Made by a program: the position numbers and the translations under genes
Shown here: piece by piece, positions 1-6,394 of the stretch
Layout: every line of letters starts with the position of its first letter
Position numbering within the stretch: the first letter of the stretch is position 1
Assembly: GCA_002341825.1 (NCBI GenBank)
Contig: DDOU01000155.1
Coordinates: 200 to 6,666 of the forward strand
Length of the DNA stretch: 6,467 bases
Source: Candidatus Igneacidithiobacillus taiwanensis
GTDB lineage: Bacteria; Pseudomonadota; Gammaproteobacteria; Acidithiobacillales; Acidithiobacillaceae
Direction of reading: 5' to 3'
The notes under the pieces: model-generated
Database searches by the model: none
Seen by the model: only the letters and a program-made list of their open reading frames with translations
Told to the model about the DNA's origin: nothing

Positions 1-2901
1 CACCCGTACCTGCAGCCGCTCTATGGAAGCATCGACAAAGCGCGCCGTACCCTGCCCCGTCGCCTCCTCCCCCAGCACCGGCCAGGGCTCGAGGGCCATG
101 CGCAGCTCGATTTCGACCTCGCGAATACGCACTCGGCCCAAGACCGGGAAACGAAACTCCAGAAAGGGTAAAAACCATTCCAGGGCCAGAGGATAGGAGA
201 ACTCCTGCAGCTCTGCGCAGACCTCCCCCAAATCCTCCCAAAGATACTGGGGCAACATCCAGCGATCCTGCAGGCTGGTTCCCCAACGCTGCAGCTTGCC
301 CTGGTACGGTTTTTGCCAAAAGCGCGCTACCAAGGCGCGCACCAGCAAACTTTGGAGCAAGGCCATGCGCGGATGCGGCGGCATCTCGAAGGCCCGCAAC
401 TCGAGCAGACCCAAGCGACCACTGGCAGAGTCTGGAGAGTAGAGCTTGTCGATGCAAAATTCGGCACGGTGAGTATTACCAGTAAGATCGACCAAGAAAT
501 TTCGCAGCAAGCGGTCGACTCGCCAAGGCGCCATGTTCTCACCCGGCGGAATCTGTGCCAGCGCAATTTCGAGTTCATACAGGGCCGTATCCCGGCCCTC
601 ATCCACCCGCGGTGCCTGGGATGTGGGGCCAATAAATAAGCCGCTGAAAAAATAGGACAGCGCCGGATGGTTTTGCCAGTAGCGCAGCATCGAGGCCAGC
701 AAATCCGGGCGACGCAAAAAGGGGCTATCCTCTGCCCGCGCAGCACCCAAAGTCATATGGTTACCGCCACCGGTTCCGGTATGACGACCATCGAGGAGAA
801 ACTTTTCCGCGCCCAAGCGACACTGGCGCGCCTCGGCAAAGAGGCGCTCCGTCTTATCCACTAATTCCTGCCAACTGGCAGAAGGATGGATATTGACCTC
901 GATCACGCCGGGGTCGGGGGTTACGGCAAAACTGCGCAGCCGCTCGTCCTTGGGTGGCGGGTAGCCCTCGATACGCACCGGTACGCCGAGTTCTGCTGCA
1001 GTCCCTTCGATCGCCGCAATCAGATCCAAATAGTGCTCAAGAACGGAAAGCGGAGGTAAGAACACATTCAGGCAGCCCTCGCGCCATTCGACGGCAAGGG
1101 CCGTATGCGGTACTTCCACCCAGATTCGCTCCGGCAATCGCTGATCTGCAGGAGCCGGAGAGGGATGGGATGGCGCGGGAGTCCAGGTCGAATATCGCGC
1201 TTCCACCTCGCCGTGAATATCCGGCGACAAGGGCGGTCGTGCGGCAAAGGGATCGGGTTCGGGCTGGATCTCCCGCTCTACATTCCAGGGCAGGGCATCG
1301 AGAGGAAGGCGCAGGCCGAGAGGTGAATTTCCCGGCAGCAAGAACAATGCACCGCGACGAAATACCCATGGCGCACTATGCCAACGTCCACTGCGCCAAT
1401 TCCAAGCCAGGGGTAGCACAAAACCCGTCGGCGACCGCAAGCCACGCGACAGGGCAATCGCGAGCGCACCGCGCGCGCCGGGATCGTCAAGACCCTCGAC
1501 CTGCAACCAATCTACATCCGTCGGTTGTTGCGACTCCCGCCACAGCTGGTAGAGAGGATCTTCGTAGGCGGGAATCAGGAGCTCCGGGGTCAGGCCCAGG
1601 CGCTGCGTCAGGATTTTGGCGAATCTTTCGGTATCCACTGCTGCCGATGCCATACCCGGCTGCCACTGCAGTTGCGGCCGCTGCCAGATGGGAACACCGT
1701 CGACCCGCCAATAGCAGCCCAAGGCCCAGCGCGGCAGCGCCTCGCCGGGGTACCATTTGCCTTGACCGGTATGCAGCAGGGCTCCCGGTGCAAAGGCCGT
1801 TGCCATACGCCGTAGTAACTGCTCCGCCCGTTCCCGCTTGTCCCGCCCTAAAGCCGCAGTATTCCACTCCGGCGCATCCATCTCATCCACCGCCACAAAG
1901 GTGGGTTCCCCACCCTGGGTCAAACGCACGTCCAGACGCTGCAGGTCTGCATCTACCTTATGGCCAAGGGCGAGAATCTCGCTCCAGGTCGGTTCGTCGT
2001 AGGGCAGCGTAACCCGGGGATCCTCACGGAGGCGGCGGACAGTATTCGAAAAGCTAAACTCCACCTCGCAGCGGTCAGTAGCACCGCTGATGGGGGCGGC
2101 ATCGCTCGGCTTGGGGGTGCAGGCGAGGGGAATGTGTCCCTCTCCGGCAAAGAGGCCAGAAGTAGGATCGAGCCCCACCCAACCAGCCCCCGGTAAGTAG
2201 ACCTCAGCCCAGGCATGGAGATCGGTGAAATCGGCAGCGGGCCCAGCGGGACCGGTGAGCGGCTTTTCATCCGCCACCAGCTGCACCAAATAGCCGGAAA
2301 CGAAACGTGCGGCCAAGCCCAGTTGCCGCAGGATCTGCACCAGCAACCAGGCACTGTCACGGCAGGAGCCCGAAGCCAGCTCCAGGGTCTCCTCGCAAGC
2401 CTGGACGCCCGGCTCCATGCGCACTCGATAGTCGATATCCCCTTGCAAGCGCTGATTCACTTGCACCAAGAAATCGACGGTCGGCACGGAGATCCGCGAG
2501 ACTTCCGCCAGCCATTCCTGCAGCTTTGGTCCCGCCGGCTCACATTCCAGGTAGGGCCGTAAGGAAGGCAGGACGTCTTCGTCATAGGTAAAAGGGAAAT
2601 GCTCCGCCGCCTCCTCCAGAAAAAAATCGAAGGGATTGATTGCCACCATCTCCGCAATCAGTTCGACGGCAATGCGCAAGTGCCGCGCGGGCTCCGGAAA
2701 CGTCAGACGCGCGAGGTAATTGGCAAAGGGATCCTGCTGCCAGTAGAGGAAATGTGGTTCTGGCTCCACCCGCAGCGAGTAGGCAAGGATTGGTGTTCGG
2801 CAATGGGGTGCCGGCCGCAGCCGCACGAGATGCGGCGCCAGACGGACACGTCGATCAAAACGGTACTCGGTAATATGCGACAGTACCACCTGAATCGCCA
2901 T
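1..2901 (-). CDS. Transglutaminase-like / DUF2126 protein (COG4196 type), C-terminus cut by window edge
   Basis: I translated this frame by hand: 967 codons run from the ATG at 2899-2901 to base 1 with no stop. Family members are usually about 1,100 residues, so roughly 120-160 C-terminal residues are probably missing. Residues 1-85 match the bacterial transglutaminase N-terminal region (start MAIQVVLSHITEYRFD; RLRPAPHCRTPILAYSL follows). The transglutaminase/cysteine-protease core spans about 150-255, with nucleophile Cys180 in SGSCRDSAWLL, His229 in DLHAWAEVYLPG and Asp245 in GWVGLDPTSG. From about 300 the DUF2126 region begins, with QGGEPTFV (329-336), EVNIHPS (668-674), GTGGGNHM (709-716), NTHRAEFCIDKLYSPD (809-824) and LGLLELRAFEMPPHPRM (830-846). 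A Pro/Ala-rich linker lies at 574-585. By family knowledge DUF2126 is a predicted permuted glutamine-synthetase-like ligase. A GGAGA ribosome binding site (2907-2911) sits five bases before the ATG, 12 bases after the alpha-E stop. Probably cytoplasmic, since no signal peptide is seen. Confidence 0.95.
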   Translation of the reverse strand, partial: MAIQVVLSHITEYRFDRRVRLAPHLVRLRPAPHCRTPILAYSLRVEPEPHFLYWQQDPFANYLARLTFPEPARHLRIAVELIAEMVAINPFDFFLEEAAEHFPFTYDEDVLPSLRPYLECEPAGPKLQEWLAEVSRISVPTVDFLVQVNQRLQGDIDYRVRMEPGVQACEETLELASGSCRDSAWLLVQILRQLGLAARFVSGYLVQLVADEKPLTGPAGPAADFTDLHAWAEVYLPGAGWVGLDPTSGLFAGEGHIPLACTPKPSDAAPISGATDRCEVEFSFSNTVRRLREDPRVTLPYDEPTWSEILALGHKVDADLQRLDVRLTQGGEPTFVAVDEMDAPEWNTAALGRDKRERAEQLLRRMATAFAPGALLHTGQGKWYPGEALPRWALGCYWRVDGVPIWQRPQLQWQPGMASAAVDTERFAKILTQRLGLTPELLIPAYEDPLYQLWRESQQPTDVDWLQVEGLDDPGARGALAIALSRGLRSPTGFVLPLAWNWRSGRWHSAPWVFRRGALFLLPGNSPLGLRLPLDALPWNVEREIQPEPDPFAARPPLSPDIHGEVEARYSTWTPAPSHPSPAPADQRLPERIWVEVPHTALAVEWREGCLNVFLPPLSVLEHYLDLIAAIEGTAAELGVPVRIEGYPPPKDERLRSFAVTPDPGVIEVNIHPSASWQELVDKTERLFAEARQCRLGAEKFLLDGRHTGTGGGNHMTLGAARAEDSPFLRRPDLLASMLRYWQNHPALSYFFSGLFIGPTSQAPRVDEGRDTALYELEIALAQIPPGENMAPWRVDRLLRNFLVDLTGNTHRAEFCIDKLYSPDSASGRLGLLELRAFEMPPHPRMALLQSLLVRALVARFWQKPYQGKLQRWGTSLQDRWMLPQYLWEDLGEVCAELQEFSYPLALEWFLPFLEFRFPVLGRVRIREVEIELRMALEPWPVLGEEATGQGTARFVDASIERLQVRV

Positions 2902-2913
2902 GGGAGTCTCCGT

Positions 2914-3906
2914 TCACGCCTGGGCAGCAATGCGATGGGAAATAGGATGTGGATACGGCGACTGGTCCTCATGGGCGCGAAAATACGCGTTCTCGATACT
3001 GCGGTGGAGCATCCCCAGATCTTTCTGTACTTGGTCGAGGTATTCATGCAGCACAGCGGGGGAAAGCGACTTCAACTGTAGCAGATCTAGGCGACGACGG
3101 GTACGCCGCAGGGCATCGGCAGGAATCCCGGCATTGGGCAGGTAGGCAAGACCGATTTCCATGTCTGCCAAACAACTGCGCACACTGCGCGGGCATTTGC
3201 TGTCGCGCAGCAGAAATTCCACTGCGCGCCCCGGCTGAATCTGTACGCCTACATGTTGGCGATACATCTCCAGGGCACTCATGCCTCGCAGCACCGCCAC
3301 CCACAGGCTTTGGTACACCGTTTTGCGCAGGCCCTGATCGTCGGGGGGAATGACCGCACTAACCACATCGATGATGCGCGAACCCATGTCGGCGCGCTCG
3401 AGATTACGCCCCAACTTGATGAACTGATAGGCCGCATTCTGGCTCATACTACTAACCAGAAGACCGACCAGGGCGTGGCGCCGGGCGATGACCTGCTCGA
3501 GAAACTCCAGTCGGGCGCGCCGGTCACCCGCAATATCCCCTTTCTCCAAACCATCCTGCACAAAGAGAAATAGCGAATTGATACGTTCCCAAAATTCTCC
3601 CGGCAGCAAGTGGCGAAAAGTCCGACAATTTTCCCGCGCCTGGTGCACACAAGACAAGAGCGAACTCGGATTGCGACTGTCGGCAATCAAAAAGCGCATA
3701 ATCGATTTTTCTGCCGGCTGCCCATAGAACTGTTGAAATCGTTCTGCCTCGCCGGTCACCTGTAACAAAATATCCCAACCAAATTGCGTACCGAGGGGCA
3801 AATCAAGCAGCAATAAGGTAGCGGAGTTGATGAATCGACCCATATCCTCGGCGCGCTCCAAATAGCGCGCCATCCAATAGAGATTTTCGGCTACACGCGA
3901 GAGCAT
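2914..3906 (-). CDS. Alpha-E domain protein (DUF403)
   Basis: This 330-residue protein opens with the family hallmark MLSRVAENLYWMARYLERAE and is almost entirely predicted helix. The same signature recurs in the second half (FIKLGRNLERADMGSRIID, 162-180), suggesting a duplicated helical unit. The length is normal for the family, and there is no signal peptide or membrane segment. Alpha-E proteins nearly always sit beside permuted ATP-grasp and transglutaminase genes. Their biochemical role is not established; a scaffold or substrate-binding partner of the ligase is the usual inference. I chose the ATG at 3904-3906 over an upstream in-frame GTG at 3928-3930 because the protein then starts with the conserved MLSR and a GAGGAGGA site (3913-3920) lies six bases upstream. 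The start overlaps the preceding stop by one base (TGATG), implying translational coupling. The stop is TGA at 2914-2916. Confidence 0.95.
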   Translation of the reverse strand: MLSRVAENLYWMARYLERAEDMGRFINSATLLLLDLPLGTQFGWDILLQVTGEAERFQQFYGQPAEKSIMRFLIADSRNPSSLLSCVHQARENCRTFRHLLPGEFWERINSLFLFVQDGLEKGDIAGDRRARLEFLEQVIARRHALVGLLVSSMSQNAAYQFIKLGRNLERADMGSRIIDVVSAVIPPDDQGLRKTVYQSLWVAVLRGMSALEMYRQHVGVQIQPGRAVEFLLRDSKCPRSVRSCLADMEIGLAYLPNAGIPADALRRTRRRLDLLQLKSLSPAVLHEYLDQVQKDLGMLHRSIENAYFRAHEDQSPYPHPISHRIAAQA

Positions 3907-5354
3907 CAGGCGTCCTCCTCGATAATCCACGTATCTTTGCTGCCACCACCTTGGGAACTATTCACCACCAAAGAACCCGCGTGCATGGCAACCCGCGTTA
4001 GGCCACCAGTAGTCACGTAGTTCTCCCTTGCCTGCAGAATGAAAGGCCGCAGATCGAGGTGGCGCGGTTCGAGATGGTCACCGATCAGGGTCGGTGCCGT
4101 CGATAAGGCCAAGGTCGGCTGGGCAATATAATTACGTGGATCTTCAGCAATGCGCTCGGCAAAGCGCTGGCGCTCTTCGGCACTCGCCCGGGGGCCGATG
4201 AGCATGCCATAACCACCAGATTCGTTGGCAGGTTTTACTACCAACTCATTGAGGTGGGCGAGGACATAGGCGCGATCGTCTTCCCGCATACAGAGGTACG
4301 TGGGAACATTGGGAAGAATGGGCTCGGCATCGAGATAGTAACGAATAAAATCGGGCACAAAGGCATACACGACCTTGTCATCGGCAACCCCGGTTCCCGG
4401 GGCATTGGCAATTGCTACGGTGCCGCGCTTCCAAGCACGCATTAGGCCTGGAACACCAATGACCGAGTCTTCCCGGAATACCTCCGGATCCAAAAAGTCA
4501 TCATCTACCCGACGATAAATGACATCGACCTGCAACAAACCGGAAATGGTGCGCAAGAATACTCGATCATTGTTATCGACAAAAAAATCCGATCCCTCGG
4601 CCAAATAGGCGCCCATCTGCTGGGCGAGATAGCTATGTTCAAAATAGGCGGAGTTGTAAATGCCTGGGGTCAATACCGCAATCACCGGCCGATCACCGGA
4701 ACGCGGACTGAGTTCTGCGAGCATATTGGCGAGCTGCGCCGGATAATCGTCTACCGGAAGGATGGAACAAAGAGCGAAGATTTCGGGAAACAGCCGCTTC
4801 ATGATCTCGCGGTTTTCCAGCATGTAAGAGACCCCCGAGGGCACCCGCAGATTATCCTCCAACACATAGACGGTGCCATCGGCGTCGCGCACCAAATCGC
4901 TACCACAAATATTGGCCCAAACCGCAAAGGGTGGATGGGTACCCCGGCAGGCGCTGCGAAAATTGCGCGATCCTTCCAGAATTTCCCTTGGGAATATTCC
5001 GTCAGCCAGGATGCGTTGCTCGTTGTAGATGTCGTCGATGAAACAGTTCAGTGCCTGCAGACGCTGCCGCAATCCGGCATCGATGCGCGCCCATTCTCGC
5101 GCCGACATGGTGCGCGGTACGATATCGAAAGGCCAAGAGCGGTCGATATTGCCCGCTTCACTGTACACCGTAAAGGTAATTCCCATAGCGCGGATCGCCG
5201 CATCCGCTGTGTCCTGCCGCTGGCGCAGAGCCTCCGGTCCGAGCTGACCAAAATGCGAAAGTACTGCACGCGCTGCCGGGCGAGGCTCTCCCCCCGGCGT
5301 CAAGAGTTCATCGTAGACGCCATTTTCGGGGTACTCATAAAGAATTTTCGGCAT
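3906..5354 (-). CDS. Circularly permuted ATP-grasp ligase (COG2308 type)
   Basis: The 482-residue protein starts MPKILYEYPENGVYDE and is full length for the family. Recognisable motifs are the acidic, Mg/ATP-binding-type segment VYVLEDNLRVPSG (162-174, with E166, D167, N168, R170), the nucleotide-binding lysine and Gly loop VVKPANESGGYG (372-383, K374), LDLRPFILQ (433-441), and the family C-terminus SSQGGGSKDTW (466-476). The Lys/Gly-loop element lies after the acidic element, the reverse of ordinary ATP-grasp order, which is why the family is called circularly permuted. Such enzymes are predicted to activate a carboxylate as acyl phosphate and ligate an amine; the substrates are unknown. The ATG at 5352-5354 has a GAGGGAGAGA site six bases upstream. 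The frame stays open upstream to a TTG at 5496-5498, but that 48-residue extension lacks a Shine-Dalgarno site and family resemblance. The stop overlaps the alpha-E start. Confidence 0.95.
   Translation of the reverse strand: MPKILYEYPENGVYDELLTPGGEPRPAARAVLSHFGQLGPEALRQRQDTADAAIRAMGITFTVYSEAGNIDRSWPFDIVPRTMSAREWARIDAGLRQRLQALNCFIDDIYNEQRILADGIFPREILEGSRNFRSACRGTHPPFAVWANICGSDLVRDADGTVYVLEDNLRVPSGVSYMLENREIMKRLFPEIFALCSILPVDDYPAQLANMLAELSPRSGDRPVIAVLTPGIYNSAYFEHSYLAQQMGAYLAEGSDFFVDNNDRVFLRTISGLLQVDVIYRRVDDDFLDPEVFREDSVIGVPGLMRAWKRGTVAIANAPGTGVADDKVVYAFVPDFIRYYLDAEPILPNVPTYLCMREDDRAYVLAHLNELVVKPANESGGYGMLIGPRASAEERQRFAERIAEDPRNYIAQPTLALSTAPTLIGDHLEPRHLDLRPFILQARENYVTTGGLTRVAMHAGSLVVNSSQGGGSKDTWIIEEDA
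3913..3920 (-). promoter_or_regulatory. Ribosome binding site deciding the alpha-E start
   Basis: GAGGAGGA on the minus strand lies six bases before the ATG at 3904-3906 and inside the last codons of the ATP-grasp gene. It is a near-perfect Shine-Dalgarno match and supports the short MLSR start over the GTG further upstream. Confidence 0.85.
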
Positions 5355-5522
5355 GGTCCGTCTCTCCCTCGCTGGTACCGCTTGATCATCTCGAGGGTGC
5401 TCTATCAAACCCCCACCACAGGAATAGCAAGGGACGTGCCGACCATGAAGCACGGGCGCCGTCATGGCGAAGCAGCAAAATGCACCAAACAAGTGCAACG
5501 TTTCTGGCGGCCCGAAGGGCCA
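5355..5522 (-). other. 168-base spacer between the Anbu and ATP-grasp genes
   Basis: This is the only sizeable gap inside the cluster. It contains a short GC hairpin directly after the Anbu stop (GGCCC/GGGCC, 5509-5521, no U-tract), a TGCAC/GTGCA inverted repeat (5481-5497), and one arm of a nine-base inverted repeat whose partner is inside the Anbu 3' end. I found no convincing sigma-70 promoter; the best minus-strand candidate, TTGCTA with 17 bases to TGATAG, has a poor -10. A 45-codon frame (5386-5523) begins on the Anbu stop in a TGATG arrangement but lacks a near Shine-Dalgarno site. The spacer could be an RNA-structured leader or processing region that tunes the downstream three genes relative to Anbu. 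Confidence 0.5.
5361..5370 (-). promoter_or_regulatory. Ribosome binding site deciding the ATP-grasp start
   Basis: GAGGGAGAGA on the minus strand ends six bases before the ATG at 5352-5354. It identifies the true start among several in-frame candidates further upstream (ATG at 5463-5465, TTG at 5496-5498), none of which has a comparable site. Confidence 0.85.
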
Positions 5523-5538
5523 TCACTGATTTGGTGCA
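5481..5538 (-). repeat. Nested inverted repeats around the Anbu stop codon
   Basis: TGCACCAAA (5481-5489) and TTTGGTGCA (5530-5538) are perfect nine-base complements separated by 40 bases. Between them lies a second hairpin, GGCCC-GAA-GGGCC on the plus strand (5509-5521). TGCAC (5481-5485) can also pair with GTGCA (5493-5497), so the outer stem and this small hairpin exclude each other. In the minus-strand RNA the outer stem would enclose the Anbu stop codon. The pairings are read directly; any attenuation, processing or stability role is inference. Confidence 0.45.
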
Positions 5539-6263
5539 ATCTCCCAATCGAAGCGCGGCAATTCTTCCAAGCTACGCGCTAAACCAGCACCCCAGCCTTC
5601 GGCAATGCCCTTGTACAGGGGGTCGGCCTCGGTCAGCATCAAGTATCTTCCCCTCTGCAGCGTGTCGGTTCGATAGAGGGACAATTCCACCGGTGGTCCC
5701 ACGGTCAGATTGCTGCGAATGGTCGAATTCATCGATACCAAGGCACAGCGCGCTGCCACTTCGAGAGAGATCTCCGAGTGCACCACTCGATCAAGAATCG
5801 GCTTGCCGTATTTGATCTCGCCAATTTGCAAAAAGGGATGCTCAGCGGATTCATGAATATAGTTGCCCTGCGGGTAGATGAGGTAGATGCCCGGCGCTTC
5901 CCCGCCAATCTGCCCGCCAAGGATGAAACTGGCTTCGAAGAGGGTATTGGCAACATCGCGGCTGGCTTGCAGTCGCTGCGTATCCGAGCTCACCCAACCC
6001 ACATAATCAGCAGCATCCGCCAGACTGGTCACGGTCCATAGACTACGGACCGCAGGGGTCTCGAGGTCTTGCCGTAGGCGCTGCACCACAACCTGCGTGG
6101 TGGCAAGGTTGCCCGCCGAAAGCAGACAAAAAAAACGCTGCCCAGGGAGAATGAATTCATGCATCTTGGAATAGGTATTGACGTGGTCGGTACCCGCATT
6201 GGTTCGGGAGTCCGAACAAAACACCAGCCCATCCCCAACATGGATGGCCAAGCAATAGGTCAT
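5523..6263 (-). CDS. Anbu-type proteasome-like NTN-hydrolase peptidase (COG3484 type)
   Basis: The 246-residue protein has the full Anbu length and begins MTYCLAIHVGDGLVF. Thr2 would become the N-terminal nucleophile after Met removal. Asp18 in SDSRTNAG and Lys33 in YSKMHEF (17 and 32 in mature numbering) match the Thr/Asp/Lys catalytic arrangement of proteasome beta and HslV subunits. Further family features are SFILGGQIGGEAPG (112-125), IYPQGNYIHES (129-139), GEIKYGKPILDRV (148-160) and MNSTIRSNLTVGPPVEL (178-194). Anbu proteins are proposed ancestors or relatives of proteasome/HslV subunits and form self-compartmentalised or open-ring assemblies; their natural substrate is not settled. No propeptide or signal peptide is present. 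The ATG at 6261-6263 has a GAGGA site (6271-6275) seven bases upstream and is fixed by the Met-Thr N-terminus. It leads the cluster and is followed by the 168-base spacer. No unfoldase ATPase is encoded in the window. Confidence 0.95.
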   Translation of the reverse strand: MTYCLAIHVGDGLVFCSDSRTNAGTDHVNTYSKMHEFILPGQRFFCLLSAGNLATTQVVVQRLRQDLETPAVRSLWTVTSLADAADYVGWVSSDTQRLQASRDVANTLFEASFILGGQIGGEAPGIYLIYPQGNYIHESAEHPFLQIGEIKYGKPILDRVVHSEISLEVAARCALVSMNSTIRSNLTVGPPVELSLYRTDTLQRGRYLMLTEADPLYKGIAEGWGAGLARSLEELPRFDWEIAPNQ

Positions 6264-6302
6264 CTTGCGATCCTCGTATCTGATGCAGGTTTCAGAGCTA
6301 CG

Positions 6303-6331
6303 ATTCTGGCCTAGTTATGGCCGCCAGGGAA
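6303..6331 (-). promoter_or_regulatory. Possible sigma-70 promoter for Anbu, overlapping an inverted repeat
   Basis: On the minus strand TTCCCT (6326-6331) and CAGAAT (6303-6308) are 17 bases apart and match the -35 and -10 consensus at 3 and 4 of 6 positions. An alternative -10 is CATAAC (6314-6319). A promoter is expected here because the Anbu gene begins just after a strong terminator. The inverted repeat CTGGC (6306-6310) / GCCAG (6323-6327), with inner GGCC repeats (6308-6311, 6319-6322), lies across the spacer and could be an operator. The match is weak, so the exact boxes are a guess. Confidence 0.25.
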
Positions 6332-6335
6332 GCCT

Positions 6336-6371
6336 AAAAAAAGGCGCGGGGAGTGCAACAACCCCCACGCC
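6336..6371 (-). terminator. Rho-independent terminator of the upstream gene
   Basis: In the minus-strand RNA GGCGUGGGG (from 6363-6371) pairs with CCCCGCGCC (from 6343-6351), nine pairs including one U-G wobble, around an 11-base loop. Seven U residues follow (6336-6342). It lies 23 bases after the TAA at 6395-6397, so it ends the upstream transcript and separates it from the Anbu cluster. The plus strand has no matching U-tract, so the signal is one-directional. Confidence 0.9.
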
Positions 6372-6394
6372 ATTAGCATTGCTGCTTCTTCCGT

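Noticed and set aside
954..2012. Plus-strand open frame of 352 codons
   Set aside because: It lies wholly antisense to the transglutaminase/DUF2126 gene, its protein is low-complexity (Arg, Pro, Ala, Ser rich), matches no family and has no convincing ribosome binding site. The minus-strand frame carries unmistakable family motifs throughout.
3907..3930. Eight-residue extension of alpha-E from a GTG
   Set aside because: Family members begin at the conserved MLSR, which has a strong ribosome binding site; the GTG does not.
5380..5430. Internal promoter for the ATP-grasp gene (TTGCTA, 17 bases, TGATAG)
   Set aside because: The -10 matches the consensus at only two of six positions, which is no better than chance in a spacer of this size.
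5355..5498. 48-residue N-terminal extension of the ATP-grasp protein, from a TTG at 5496-5498
   Set aside because: It lacks a Shine-Dalgarno site, its sequence is unlike the family, and a strong site sits directly before the ATG at 5352-5354.
5509..5521. GC hairpin after the Anbu stop as an intrinsic terminator
   Set aside because: The stem is only five pairs and no U-tract follows on the minus strand, so I do not call termination. It is kept only as part of the spacer's possible RNA structure.
4635..5582. Plus-strand open frame of 315 codons
   Set aside because: It is antisense to the ATP-grasp gene and the Anbu 3' end, with no recognisable domain. It is best explained by the codon bias of the opposite strand.
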